A stretch of DNA of 64,000 nt from JAFGLZ01 sp964622545 (GTDB lineage Bacteria > Planctomycetota > Phycisphaerae > UBA1845 > JAFGLZ01): positions 124,001 through 188,000 of the forward strand of contig CAZUQM010000006.1 in NCBI GenBank assembly GCA_964622545.1, in the 5' to 3' direction. Position numbers and translations under genes: made by a program. This document shows positions 25,796 through 36,054 of this stretch, piece by piece. A model generated the notes under the pieces. The model was not told the DNA's origin, did no database searches, and saw nothing but the letters and a program-made list of their open reading frames with translations. Positions within the stretch are counted from its first letter, which is position 1; the number at the start of each line of letters is the position of its first letter.

Positions 25796-27694
25796 TCAGT
25801 CGTTCCGTTGACTTGACGGCTCCGTCGCGGGCGTCGGCCGACCGCGAGCCCCGGTCAGGCTGTCCAGCAGCTTCTGCCGCTCGGCGATCTTGGCATCGAA
25901 GGCCCCCTCGACGTAATCGTCGGTATCGCCGATCTGGCTTCGCAGCCGTCGGAGGATCACCAGGTGCTCGCGGAAGGCGTTGATCGCCGCGTCGGGCCGG
26001 CCCATCGCCGCATACGCCCGTGCGAGATCATACAGCACGGAGCTTCGTTGTACAGCCGTGGCGGTCCGGTCCGGTGGCTCGTGGTCCAACAGGGAAAGTG
26101 CCTTCTCGAGTCCTTCGGCCGCCTGTTTCTTGGAGCCCATGCTCCACAGAAGCATGGCGATGTTGTGCCGCGCGATCGCTGAGTCGCCATGGACGTCGAT
26201 CGCGTCGGGGTCGGTCCACGCCTCGGGATTCCGCAGCAGCAGCGGATCGATCACGACATCCGTCAGGGCCAGCACGACCCACAGGCCCGCCGTGGCGAGC
26301 GAGCCGGCCAGCAGGGCCCCGCTCATGGGCGCCGGCAATTCCCCGGCCAAGGCATCCGGCAGCGCCGACAGAGCCCCCAGCAGCGCGACTAGGCCGATGG
26401 CCGTGGTCAGCGCGACCGCCAGATACGGCGGCAACATGTAACGGTCCCACGTCAGCGGCAGCCATAGCGTGATGCCCAGAATGCAAACGAGTACCCACGA
26501 GGCGACGATGCGGGCATCCGTCACACGCCGCTGGCGCGTCGCGTCTGTCTGTTCGTCCTGACGTGTCTCCAGCGAGAGCCCGAGGCACGCGCCGACCAGG
26601 GCCACGACGCCGGCCGAAAAGCCGAGCACCGTCAGCCACGTCCCCGCCGTGCCGAGATACGTCGCCAGCGGCAGATGGAGGCTCCGCAGGCCGTAGTGGC
26701 CGACGGCCGAGGTCTTCTGATGGAGCGTGAACGCCCCGCCGCCGGGGCTGATCTGCTGCAGGAGCGTCCAGTCGCGAAAGGTCTCCAACGTCCGGACCAT
26801 CTTGCCGAACGGATCATCGTAGAAGAACGGGTTGATCGCGACGAAGACCGTCACGGACACGACCACGGCCAGGGCGATCGCGGCCGTCGCCAGGCCGAGG
26901 CGGCGCCACAAGGGCTTAACCGACGGTCGCTGAAGGGCCACGAGGATCACTACGGCGGCGTAGGCGAATCCCGCCAGGGCGCCGTTGAGCTTGCTGGCGG
27001 TCGCCAGGGCAATGACGACGCCCGGAACAATCGCGGTCGCGGCGAGGATCACCAGCCACCGACGGACGGCCGTCGGGGCGTCCGACCGCCAGTGGCGCCT
27101 CAGCACGCCGGCCGACCAGAAGGCCACCGGCACGATCAGCGCGAGGTGGAACAGGAGGATCGAATCGGTCAGGCCGCGCTGGCTGTACCGTGCGAAGTAC
27201 GGGTTGCCGAGCAGGAGCACCACGGCGATCAGGCCGGCCAGCGTGCCGAACGTGCGGTAGGCCATGACGAAGATCGCGGCGCAGATAAGGGCGCCGAAGA
27301 CGGCGCTGGTGCGTCGGGTCGTCCGGAGGACGCCGTCGGGCACGAGCGTCCGAAGCCGCTCAGGCTCGGACCAGTGCGCGTCAAAGGCATGCTGGATGTC
27401 GTGATTCCGAACGGGGTGGCCGGACGCGGCCAGGGCCGCGCCGAAGACGTACTTGCCGACGGGCGGGTTGGTTCGAGCATAGAAGTCCCGCGTCCAGTCG
27501 GGGTGATCGAGATCGCCTTGCTCGAAGAAGAGGTGATAATAGTAGGCCTCACCGGCCTTGTGGGCCTCGTCGATGTGGAAGCCGGGCGCGTCGTCGCCGC
27601 CCTGGCCCACGGTGGTGCGACCCGTCAGATAGACCAGCGATCCGACGAAGACGAGTAGGGTGAGGGCGATGGTTCGGTACGGTCTCAAGCGCAT
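25796..27694 (-). CDS. GT-C/PMT-like membrane glycosyltransferase with C-terminal TPR
   Basis: A 632-residue integral membrane protein. It begins MRLRPYRTIALTLLVFVGSL, followed by a periplasmic loop HIDEAHKAGEAYYYHLF with the acidic pair typical of GT-C enzymes. About eleven hydrophobic segments follow to near residue 500. The last 130 residues are helical and TPR-like (DSAIARHNIAMLLWSMGSKK, then LYDLARAYAAMGRPDAAINA). Related ArnT/PMT proteins move sugars from lipid phosphates onto proteins or glycans outside the cytoplasm. The neighbouring GT2 gene could supply the lipid-linked donor. The frame opens further upstream; the ATG at 27694 starts the first membrane helix. Confidence 0.75.
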   Translation of the reverse strand: MRLRPYRTIALTLLVFVGSLVYLTGRTTVGQGGDDAPGFHIDEAHKAGEAYYYHLFFEQGDLDHPDWTRDFYARTNPPVGKYVFGAALAASGHPVRNHDIQHAFDAHWSEPERLRTLVPDGVLRTTRRTSAVFGALICAAIFVMAYRTFGTLAGLIAVVLLLGNPYFARYSQRGLTDSILLFHLALIVPVAFWSAGVLRRHWRSDAPTAVRRWLVILAATAIVPGVVIALATASKLNGALAGFAYAAVVILVALQRPSVKPLWRRLGLATAAIALAVVVSVTVFVAINPFFYDDPFGKMVRTLETFRDWTLLQQISPGGGAFTLHQKTSAVGHYGLRSLHLPLATYLGTAGTWLTVLGFSAGVVALVGACLGLSLETRQDEQTDATRQRRVTDARIVASWVLVCILGITLWLPLTWDRYMLPPYLAVALTTAIGLVALLGALSALPDALAGELPAPMSGALLAGSLATAGLWVVLALTDVVIDPLLLRNPEAWTDPDAIDVHGDSAIARHNIAMLLWSMGSKKQAAEGLEKALSLLDHEPPDRTATAVQRSSVLYDLARAYAAMGRPDAAINAFREHLVILRRLRSQIGDTDDYVEGAFDAKIAERQKLLDSLTGARGRPTPATEPSSQRND

Positions 27695-27767
27695 AGCCCA
27701 TCCATAGCCGAAACGCCTTGGCGAGTACAGCGGCGCGGACCGCGCGACGAAGCGATCGCGGCTCGAC

Positions 27768-27796
27768 TTGGCCTGGTCACGGTGTGCGGGTATCAT
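27768..27796 (+). promoter_or_regulatory. Predicted promoter for the response regulator operon
   Basis: TTGGCC (27768-27773), 17-base spacer, TATCAT (27791-27796), with GGG directly before the -10 as at 5398 and 41920. Confidence 0.5.
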
Positions 27797-27864
27797 CGTC
27801 GGCACGGCCCCTGACCCGACCACCAGCGCAGGCCCGCAGTATCGCGACAAGGAAGCCGCAAGCC

Positions 27865-28383
27865 ATGAGTGACGAGACGCCCCCCCTACCGCCGAGCCGG
27901 ATCCTCATCGCCGACGACAACCTCCAGAATCTCGAGCTGCTCGAGGCGTACATGGCCGACCTGCCCAACGTCGAGACGCTCCGCGCGACCGACGGCGAGC
28001 AGACGCTCGAGATCATCGAGAGGGAGCTGCCGGACCTGGTCCTACTCGATGTGATGATGCCTCGGATGTCGGGCTTCGAGATCTGCAAGAAGCTCAAGTC
28101 CAACGAGGCGACCAAACACATCCCGGTCGTGATGGTCACCGCGCTGGGAGAGCCGATGGACATCGAGCGCGGCCTCGAGTCGGGCACCGACGACTACCTG
28201 GCCAAGCCGATCATCCGGCAGGATCTGATCGATCGCGTCAAGAGCCTGCTGCACGTCAAGCATCTAAAGGGGCAGTTGGACCGCAGCCTCGCTTACATGG
28301 ACGAGCTCGAGGGCGAGATGCTGCCGGACGACGAATCCGGAGACGACAACGATGGTGAGCCCAACTCCGACGAGGAGACCTGA
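27865..28383 (+). CDS. Single-domain response regulator (CheY/PleD-like receiver)
   Basis: A 172-residue receiver protein. It has the acidic pair D17/D18 in LIADDN, the phosphoacceptor D62 in LVLLDVMMPRMSGFE, the Thr of VVMVTAL and the Lys of YLAKPI. After about residue 128 comes a short helix and an acidic tail with no output domain, so it must act through a partner. ATG 27865 has AAGGAAG upstream. The M16 protease gene follows after four bases and its Shine-Dalgarno lies inside this gene's end, so the two are tightly coupled. Confidence 0.85.
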   Translation: MSDETPPLPPSRILIADDNLQNLELLEAYMADLPNVETLRATDGEQTLEIIERELPDLVLLDVMMPRMSGFEICKKLKSNEATKHIPVVMVTALGEPMDIERGLESGTDDYLAKPIIRQDLIDRVKSLLHVKHLKGQLDRSLAYMDELEGEMLPDDESGDDNDGEPNSDEET

Positions 28384-28387
28384 TCCC

Positions 28388-31102
28388 ATGCCGTCGCGTT
28401 TAACCCTGTGGCTGTTGTCCGTCGTGCTGATCGCGCCGCTCGGGACCCGCAGCGTCGCGGTCGCCGCCGAATCGGTCAAGAAGGCGGAGAAGCCGAAGCT
28501 GCTGGACGTCCGCAAGCGGCTCATCGACAAGCCTGGCGAGATCGTCGCGGTGCTGAGCAACGGCCTGACCGTCATCGCCAAGGAGCATAGGACCGCGCCC
28601 GTCGCGTCGGTCCGCATGGTGGTCAAGACCGGCAGCATCTATGAGGACGACCACCTCGGCGCGGGTCTCAGCCATCTGTTCGAGCACCTGTTGCACGGCG
28701 GCACGACCAAGAACCGAACCGAGGACGAGAGCCGCACGATCCTCCAGGAGCTCGGCGGCAACAGCAACGCCGCCACGAGCATGTGGTATACCTTCTACTA
28801 CGTCACGACCGGCCGCGACGATCTGGCCAAGGCGACCAACCTCCTGGCCGATTGGATCACGAACCCGACCTTCCCCGAATCGGAGTTCCGGCGCGAGTGG
28901 GGCGTGGTGCAGCGCGAGCTCGAGCGCGATGTGGGCAACCCTCAGCGCCAGCTCTGGTATCTCCTCATGGAGACGATGTACGCCGATCATCCCGCCCGGT
29001 TCCCGATCATCGGTCATCAACCCATCGTGCAATCGCTGACCAAAGACGAGATCGTCGCCTACTACCGAGAGCGGTACGTTCCCGACAACGTCATCGTGGC
29101 CATGGCGGGCGACGTCGACGCCGAGAAGATGCTGACGATCGCTCGGCGCGAGTTCACGCACTTCCAGCGCCGCCCGGTGCCGGAGGTGTTGCTGCCCGAG
29201 CCGGCCCGACTCGTCACGCCGAGGACGGTCGTCAAGCAGATGACGATGAGCAAGAGCACCGCGCTGATGCAGATGTGCTGGCCGAGCATCCGGCTGACGC
29301 ACCCGGATCTGTACGCGCTCGACGTCCTGAGCTACATCCTGACGCACGGGCGCAGCTCGCGTCTGGTCCAGTCGATCGTGCGGGACCAACAGCTCGCCTA
29401 TGCCGTGAACAGCTTCAGTTGGACGCCCCATTGGGGACGCGGGCTGTTCGCCATCATGACCGTCTCGTCACCGGACAAGCGCGAGGCCTGCCGCAAGGCG
29501 ATCCTGGCCGAGATCATCAAGGTCCGCGACGATCTCGTCTCGGCCGACGAGTTGGCCAAGGTGAAGCGCCAGAAGGCCGCCGAGCACATTTTCGGTCAGC
29601 AGACGGCCGAGTCGGTGGCGTCCAGCATGGCCACCGACCTCATCTCCACCGGCGATGCTCACTTCAGCGACGCCTATGTCGACGGCATCCAGAAGGTCAC
29701 GGCCGAGCAGGTTCGTGACGTGGCCCGGAAGTACCTCGATCCGAAGCTATTCGCCACGATCGCCGTCGTGCCCGAGGGCGATCAAGACAAGGCGACGGCC
29801 GAACGAGCCGACCGACCGGGTCCGATCAAGAAGGTCGTGCTCGACAACGGACTGCGCATGCTGCTGCGGCGCGATCCGTCCGTGCCGATCGTCACCATGC
29901 AGGCCTTCTTCAAGAGCGGGCTGCTGAGCGAGACGCCCGAGACCAACGGCGTGAGCAACCTGGTCGCCCAGCTCGCGACGCGCGGCACCACCTCGCGCAG
30001 CGCCGAGGAGATCGCAGCCTTCTTCGATTCACGGGGCGGATCCATCAGCGGCCAGAGCGGGAACAACACGATCTATTACACGGCCTCGGTGCTGAAGGAC
30101 GACATGGCCAAGGCGGCCGAGGTCTTCGCCGACGTGGTGCTCAACCCGTCGTTCCCGAAGGACGAGCTGGAGCGCCTGCGGCCGCGCGTGCTCAACGCCA
30201 TCGATCAGATCAACGACCAGTGGCGGAGCGAGCTGACCGTCTTCTTCCGCAAGCGGTTCTTCGAGAAGAGTCCCTACGGCCTGGTGCGAATCGGACGGAC
30301 CGAATCGGTCAAGGCACTGAGCCCCGCCGACCTCAAGGCCCACCATGAGACGTACGTGACGGCCCCGAACGGCGTGGTCGCGGTCTTCGGCGACATCGAC
30401 CTCGCCCAGGCCGAGCGCGTGGTGCGTGAGGCCTTCGGCGAGATGCCCCGGGCGTCGGCGCCGGAGCTGAACCTGGCCCGAGAAGAGGCCGTCTCGAAAG
30501 ATCGGCTCTTCGTGAAGACGTCGAAGCAGCCGGCCGTGGCGGGCATCATGCTCGGCTTTCGAGGCACGACGTACGCGAACGTGAACAAACGCTTCCCCAT
30601 CGAAACGCTCGACTGCATCATGTCCGGCGCCTCGCTGCCGAGCGGGTGGCTGCACCACGAGCTGCGCGAAGGCACGCGTGATCTGGTTTACGAGGTCCAC
30701 GCGATCAACTTCGTCGGCCTGGCGCCCGGGTATTTCGGCATCTACGCCGGCTGCCAGCCCGAGAAGGTCGGCGAGGTCTACCGCATCATCCGCGAGCAGT
30801 GCGCCAAGGCCGTCCAGGGCCACATCACCCAAGAGGAGCTCGACACGGCCAAGGGCGTTATGATGACCACCGAGCAGCTCCAGAGCCGCACGAATGCCGA
30901 GATGGCCACGCGGGCGGCGCTCGATGAGCTGTACGGGCTGGGCTACGATGCACACACCAAGTTCGAAGAGCGCGTCAACGCCGTGACGCTGGACGACGTC
31001 AAGCGGGCGGCCGACGAGCTGCTGACCCACGCGGTGATCACCGTGGTCACGCCCAAGCCCGAGGCGGTGGACCTCGGCATCGAGCCGACGATCGTGGACT
31101 GA
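28388..31102 (+). CDS. M16 family zinc metallopeptidase, secreted, two-module
   Basis: A 904-residue insulinase/pitrilysin-family peptidase. It begins MPSRLTLWLLSVVLIAPLG with a signal peptide ending near AVAAE. The first module carries the inverted zinc motif H96-L-F-E99-H100 in GAGLSHLFEHLLHGG, with the downstream EWGVVQRELERD supplying the third ligand. The second module (from about residue 480, KKVVLDNGLRMLLRR) has GVSNLVAQLATRGT in the same place and so is an inactive partner half, as usual. It probably degrades peptides in the periplasm. It is the second gene of an operon with a response regulator. Confidence 0.9.
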   Translation: MPSRLTLWLLSVVLIAPLGTRSVAVAAESVKKAEKPKLLDVRKRLIDKPGEIVAVLSNGLTVIAKEHRTAPVASVRMVVKTGSIYEDDHLGAGLSHLFEHLLHGGTTKNRTEDESRTILQELGGNSNAATSMWYTFYYVTTGRDDLAKATNLLADWITNPTFPESEFRREWGVVQRELERDVGNPQRQLWYLLMETMYADHPARFPIIGHQPIVQSLTKDEIVAYYRERYVPDNVIVAMAGDVDAEKMLTIARREFTHFQRRPVPEVLLPEPARLVTPRTVVKQMTMSKSTALMQMCWPSIRLTHPDLYALDVLSYILTHGRSSRLVQSIVRDQQLAYAVNSFSWTPHWGRGLFAIMTVSSPDKREACRKAILAEIIKVRDDLVSADELAKVKRQKAAEHIFGQQTAESVASSMATDLISTGDAHFSDAYVDGIQKVTAEQVRDVARKYLDPKLFATIAVVPEGDQDKATAERADRPGPIKKVVLDNGLRMLLRRDPSVPIVTMQAFFKSGLLSETPETNGVSNLVAQLATRGTTSRSAEEIAAFFDSRGGSISGQSGNNTIYYTASVLKDDMAKAAEVFADVVLNPSFPKDELERLRPRVLNAIDQINDQWRSELTVFFRKRFFEKSPYGLVRIGRTESVKALSPADLKAHHETYVTAPNGVVAVFGDIDLAQAERVVREAFGEMPRASAPELNLAREEAVSKDRLFVKTSKQPAVAGIMLGFRGTTYANVNKRFPIETLDCIMSGASLPSGWLHHELREGTRDLVYEVHAINFVGLAPGYFGIYAGCQPEKVGEVYRIIREQCAKAVQGHITQEELDTAKGVMMTTEQLQSRTNAEMATRAALDELYGLGYDAHTKFEERVNAVTLDDVKRAADELLTHAVITVVTPKPEAVDLGIEPTIVD

Positions 31103-31128
31103 CCCCCGCCGTACGACAGGAGATCGAC

Positions 31129-31758
31129 ATGGCCGACGAAGCCCCACAGTACTTCGACCAGCCGTTGACACGATTCCTCGACGACGCCGCGGCGGCCCGG
31201 CCGACGCCGGGCGGCGGCAGCGTCTCGGCGCTGGTCTCGGCGCTGGGCACGACGATGGCCCAGATGTCGGCAGGCTTCACGCTCAAGGGCAAGAAGTACG
31301 AACAGTGGCACGAGGCGGTCCGCCCCATCGCCGAGCGGCTCGAACGCGCTCAGAAGATGCTCCGCCAGCTCGTGGATGAGGACATCGCCGCCTACGGGCT
31401 CTACAGCGAGGCGAGCAAGCTGCCCAAAGACGACCCGGACAGACCCGAGCGGATGCGGGTCGCACTGGCCACGGCTATCGCCGTACCCGAGGAGATCGTC
31501 TCGACCTCGGTCGTCGTGCTCGAGGAGATCGAGCGGCTGCTGCCGGTGTGCAATCCGTGGCTGCTCAGCGACGTGGGTGTGGCGGCGATGCTCTGCGAGG
31601 CCGCGGCCCGGGGCGCCTCCCTGAACGTCCGCGTAAACCTGGCGTCCATGGACGACAAGGACGCGGCCGGTAAGCTCCGCGAGCAGGTCGACGCCCAGCT
31701 CCTCAAGGCCGAGCAGATCCGAGGACGGATCGAGGCGGCCCTGTCCGAACGGTTCTGA
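31129..31758 (+). CDS. Methenyltetrahydrofolate cyclohydrolase/cyclodeaminase family protein
   Basis: A 209-residue protein of the FTCD C-terminal (FchA) family. It opens PLTRFLDDAAAARPTPGGGSVSAL, the diagnostic folate-binding PTPGGGS segment, and is all-helical thereafter, with the usual length for stand-alone members (about 205-210). These enzymes act on formimino- or methenyl-tetrahydrofolate. AGGAG precedes the ATG. It lies 26 bases after the M16 gene and 34 before asnS, so it is probably part of the same transcript, although no functional link is obvious. Confidence 0.88.
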   Translation: MADEAPQYFDQPLTRFLDDAAAARPTPGGGSVSALVSALGTTMAQMSAGFTLKGKKYEQWHEAVRPIAERLERAQKMLRQLVDEDIAAYGLYSEASKLPKDDPDRPERMRVALATAIAVPEEIVSTSVVVLEEIERLLPVCNPWLLSDVGVAAMLCEAAARGASLNVRVNLASMDDKDAAGKLREQVDAQLLKAEQIRGRIEAALSERF

Positions 31759-31792
31759 GCTCCGCCGGCAGACACGACGCATCCATCCAACC

Positions 31793-33307
31793 ATGAGCGA
31801 ACCCATCGACACGACGATCGATCACCTGAAGGACCACGCCGAGCAAACCGTTCGCCTTCGCGGCTGGGTGCACCGCTCACGGGCGAGCGGCAAGGTCGCC
31901 TTTCTGGTGGTCCGCGACGGCACGGGCCTCTGCCAGGCCGTGGTGGAGAAGACGACCGTCGGCGACGAGCTGTTCGACGAGCTCCGCCACCTGCCGCAGG
32001 AGTCGTCGCTGATCGTCACCGGCACGGTCCGGCTCGACGACCGGGCTCCGGGCGGCGCCGAGGTCGCCGTGACCCACGCCGACGTCGTCCATCGCGCGGA
32101 AGAGTATCCCATCACGCCCAAGCCGCACGGCGTCGACTTCCTGATGCGGCATCGGCATCTGTGGTTCCGTTCGAGCCGACAGCACCGCATCCTCCGCGTC
32201 CGCCATACGCTGATCGACGAGATCCGATCCTTCTTCAACCGAAACGGCTTCACGCTGATCGACACGCCGATCTTCTCGCCCGCGGTCGGCGAGGGGACGA
32301 GCACGCTGTTCGAGGTCGACTACTTCGGCGAGCCGGTGTACCTGGCCCAGACCGGACAGCTCTATCTCGAATCGGCCGCGATGGCCTTCGGCAAGGTCTA
32401 CTGCTTCGGACCGACCTTCCGAGCCGAGAAGAGCAAGACCCGCCGCCACCTGACCGAGTTCTGGATGGTCGAGCCGGAGATCGCCTATGCCGACCTGGAC
32501 GCGGTCATGGCCGTGGCCGAGGATCTGATCCGCAGCCTCGTGTCGCGCGTGTTGGGCGACCACCGTGAGGATCTGCTCGAGCTGGGCCGCGACGTGGCAC
32601 CGCTCGAGCAGTGCACGGAGCCGTTCCGACGCATGACGTACTCCGAGGCGGCCGACCTGCTCCACAGCGAGGGCGTGCAAGAGATGCTGCGCGGCGACCT
32701 GACAAGCAAGCAGGCCCGGATCACCGAGCTCGAGGCGGAGATCGAGCGGATGGAGTCGCAGCGCACGCAGCCGGGCGTGAAGAAGCACCAGGCCGAGAAG
32801 CTCGCCCAGGACTTGGCCTCGGCGCGGGAGGAGCACGCTGAGCTCAGCGAGGAGGTCGGCAACATCCCCCACCACATGGAGCTCGCGCGGGAGTTCACCT
32901 GGGGCGAGGACCTGGGCGGCTCGGACGAGACGATCATCAGCCGGCAGAGCCCCACGCCGACGTTCGTGACGCACTACCCGAAACAGGCCAAGGCGTTCTA
33001 CATGTACACGAACCGCGAGGACCCACGCGTGGTCAACAACTTCGACCTGCTGGCCCCGGAGGGCTACGGCGAAATCATCGGCGGGTCGCAGCGAGAGGAC
33101 GACTACGAGACGTTGGTCCGACGGATCGAGGAGCACGGCCTGCCGCGCGAGCCGTACGAGTGGTACCTCGATCTGCGCCGCTACGGCAGCGTTCCGCACG
33201 GCGGGTTCGGACTCGGGCTCGAGCGGACGCTCGCCTGGATCTGCGGACTCAAGCACGTCCGCGAGACGATCCCCTTCCCCAGGCTGCTCGGGCGGGTGTA
33301 CCCGTAG
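31793..33307 (+). CDS. asnS: Asparaginyl-tRNA synthetase with coiled-coil insertion
   Basis: A 504-residue class IIb synthetase. The N-terminal OB anticodon-binding domain covers about residues 15-110 (VRLRGWVHRSRASGKVAFLVVRDG). The catalytic core has FFNRNGFTLIDTPIFSPAVGEGTSTLF, YLAQTGQLYLESAAMAFGKVY and the motif-3 region GGFGLGLERTLAWICGL. The QTGQLYLES form favours AsnRS over AspRS. Residues about 303-359 are an extra, charged coiled-coil-like insertion (TELEAEIERMESQ and AREEHAELSEEVG), which accounts for its greater length than the usual 430-470 residues. It ends the + strand run before the HAF protein. Confidence 0.92.
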   Translation: MSEPIDTTIDHLKDHAEQTVRLRGWVHRSRASGKVAFLVVRDGTGLCQAVVEKTTVGDELFDELRHLPQESSLIVTGTVRLDDRAPGGAEVAVTHADVVHRAEEYPITPKPHGVDFLMRHRHLWFRSSRQHRILRVRHTLIDEIRSFFNRNGFTLIDTPIFSPAVGEGTSTLFEVDYFGEPVYLAQTGQLYLESAAMAFGKVYCFGPTFRAEKSKTRRHLTEFWMVEPEIAYADLDAVMAVAEDLIRSLVSRVLGDHREDLLELGRDVAPLEQCTEPFRRMTYSEAADLLHSEGVQEMLRGDLTSKQARITELEAEIERMESQRTQPGVKKHQAEKLAQDLASAREEHAELSEEVGNIPHHMELAREFTWGEDLGGSDETIISRQSPTPTFVTHYPKQAKAFYMYTNREDPRVVNNFDLLAPEGYGEIIGGSQREDDYETLVRRIEEHGLPREPYEWYLDLRRYGSVPHGGFGLGLERTLAWICGLKHVRETIPFPRLLGRVYP

Positions 33308-33347
33308 GCCCCCTCGACCAAGCGTATCTCGCCACCCAGCCGTCCCG

Positions 33348-36054
33348 TTACACCTCGAGGTTGGTGTGGCATGCACTGTCCCGACGTCGCCGGGTCGTTA
33401 GACCGGCCAGTCCGATCGCCAGCAGCGCGACCCATCCGACCAGCCCGGTGGTGCAGGCCGTGGGCAGCAGCGCCGGCGCCGGCTGGAACGCGTCCTGGCC
33501 CTGTGGCTTCGGCGCCGGCGGCGGCGGGCAATCGATCGTCGGCGCCGGCGTGGGCGTGCCGATCTGCGAGGCGTCACCGACCGAACCCGGCGTGAGCAGG
33601 AAGGCGTGCGTGGCCCCGTCAATCGAGCCGGTCCCGACGATCTGGCCGAAGTCGTTAATCGCGTAAGCAACCCGCAGCACCCAGCCAGAGCCCTCGTCCA
33701 GCAGGCCGTTCAGATCGATCATCTCGCCCTTGCGGAACAGGAAGGCCAGCCGATTGCCGTAGGCGTCGAAGGACGAACCGACAGCCTCGCCGCCCTCGTT
33801 GATGTCCCACGCGACGCTGCTGGGCCCGCCGAGCGTACCCAGGTCGGACATCGCCCCGTCGGTCCAGATGAAGGCATGCATGGCCCCATCGGGCAGGGCC
33901 GCGGTGCCGGCGATCTGTCCCTGCGCGTTGAGCCCATAGGCGGAGCTGGACGCCCCGCCGAGCGTGCCGAGGTCGGTCATGGAGCACGGCGACCAGAGAA
34001 AGGCGTGCTTGGCCCCTTCAGGGGTGAGCGAATCGCCGACGACATCGGCCCGGTCGTTCACGTCGTAGGCCGCGCTCTCGAGGCCGCCCAGCGTGCCGAG
34101 CTCGATGACCGTGCCGCCCTGCCAGAGGACCGCCCGCTGGCGGTTCTCCGGGGCGACGGAGGACCATCCGACGATCAGCCCGTTCTCGCCGATCGCCTGG
34201 ACGATGGTCTCGGCCCCGCCGAGGCCGGGGAACTCGCCGAAGGCCCCGGCCGCCCAGCTGAACGCGGCGATGTCCGGCAGCCCCGACAGCTCGGACCAAC
34301 CACCGACCAGGCCGCCATCGTTCACGGCGTTGGCCCGGCTGGCCAGGCCGGTCAAGGTCCCGAGATCCGTCACGCTCCCGCCCTGCCAGAGCACCGCACG
34401 GTAGACACCGTCGGCGGTTTCGGCCCATCCAACGACCACACCCAGGTTGTTGATGTCGAAGGCCGCGCTGGCGGCTCCGCCCAGGGTGCCTAAGTCCACC
34501 AGGCTCAGGTCGCAGACATCGCCGAAGCCGTCGCCGTCCTCATCGGCCTGGTCGGCGTTGGGCGTCAGCGGGCAGTTGTCGGCGTCGTCAGGCACACCGT
34601 CGTTGTCGTCGTCGGGGTCGCACAGGTTGCCGATGCCGTCCTTGTCGTTGTCGGCCTGGTCGGCGTTCGGTGTCTGCGGGCAGTTGTCGACCTCGTCGGG
34701 GATACCGTCACCGTCGTCGTCGGCATCGCAGGCATCACCGGTGCCGTCACCGTCGGTGTCGGCCTGGTCGGCGTTCGGTGTCTGCGGGCAGTTGTCGACC
34801 TCGTCGGGGATNNNNNNNNNNNNNNNNNNNNNNNNNNNNNNNNNNNNNNNNNNNNNNNNNNNNNNNNNNNNNNNNNNNNNNNNNNNNNNNNNNNNNNNNN
34901 NNNNNNNNNNNACCGTCACCGTCGTCGTCGGCATCGCAGGCATCGCCGGTGCCGTCGCCGTCGGTGTCGGCCTGGTCGGCGTTCGGTGTCTGTGGGCAGT
35001 TGTCGTCGCCGTCAAGCACGCCGTCGTCATCCTGATCCTGATCGACCGGAGGCACGATCGGATCGAGGACGTAGGCACGTGGCTCGCCGTTGAGGGTGCC
35101 CCAGCCCGTGATCTCCCCGCGGTCGTTGATGGCCCGGGCCTCGATGAGGATCCAGCCGGAGTTGGGCGGGAGCAGCGTGTTCAGGTCCGTCCGGGTGCCG
35201 TTGCGGAACATCCAGGGAACGGCAGCGGTGTAGTAGTCGTTCTTCGTCCCTACGATCACGCCGCTCTCGTTGATGTCGTAGGCAATACCCGGACCGAGCT
35301 CCGTGTGGGTGCCGTTCTGCCAGAGCATGGCCTGGCCGCCGGCCAGGCCCACGACCTGGCCTTGGTCGTTGATGGCCCGGGCTTCGCCGAAGTACTCCAG
35401 GGGCGGGACGCCGCCGAGATCGGTCATCACGCCGTTGGAAAAGAGAAAGGGATGGCTGGCCTCGGATCCTTCGACCTCACTGGATCCGACGATCTGGCCC
35501 TGGGTGTTGATGCCATAGGCGTAGGCGTTGTCGCCGCCGAGCGTCCCCAGATCGCTCATCTCGCCGTCTTGATAGACGAAGGGCCGAGCCCGCCAATCGG
35601 AGTCATAGCTGTAGCCGACGATCTGCCCGGCGTCGTTGATATCATGCGCGACCGTAGCGTGATATCCCGGACCGCCGAATGAGGGCAGAATGGTGTAAGT
35701 CCCGTTCGGCTGCCAGAGAATCGCATCGCTGGCGCCCTCGCTGTACCAGCCCCAGCCGACGACCTGTCCGGAGGCGTTGATGCCTCGCGCTTCGATACAG
35801 TCGAAATAGTTGGGATGGGGCAACACGACCAGCCCGTCATCTTTGTGTACAAAGGCGCGGTAGTAATCCGAACCGGTCACACGGCCCGCGGCGTTGATAT
35901 CAAAGGCCATGATATCGCCGGGGCTGTTCGGCTCGATCGGACCGATCTCGATGATCTCGTAGCCGGTCGGCAGTTGGCCGGTGGCAGCCAGGGCCTGGCA
36001 CGCCATCAGCAGCGCTGCCACGGCCGATGCGAGGAAACTGCGCGTGTCGTTCAT
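33348..36054 (-). CDS. Secreted HAF-repeat and thrombospondin type-3 repeat protein, interrupted by assembly gap
   Basis: One gene broken by the N run at 34812-34911. From ATG 36054 (AAGGGGA upstream) the first 381 residues comprise a signal peptide (MNDTRSFLASAVAALLMACQ, ending ALA) and HAF repeats of the type MSDLGTLGGDNAYAYGINTQGQIVG. Then come calcium-binding TSP3 repeats (DGDGIPDEVDNCPQTPNADQ, 36-residue period) on both sides of the gap, then more HAF repeats. The C-terminus has a proline-rich linker, a Cys, a hydrophobic helix and RRRR, a surface-sorting or anchoring tail. The reading frame joins exactly across the gap if it is treated as a whole number of 108-base repeats. Function is unknown; it is presumably displayed at the cell surface. 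Confidence 0.82.
34812..34911. other. Assembly gap (100 N) inside TSP3 repeats
   Basis: Exactly 100 N, a placeholder size. Both flanks are TSP3 repeat units. The codons DG-DG before the gap and IPDE after it join in frame, so identical repeats were probably collapsed here. Confidence 0.97.

Noticed and set aside
34747..35682. Open frames on the + strand through the N gap
   Set aside because: They are antisense to the HAF/TSP3 gene and run through unknown bases; their Ser/Ala-rich composition is that of a shadow.
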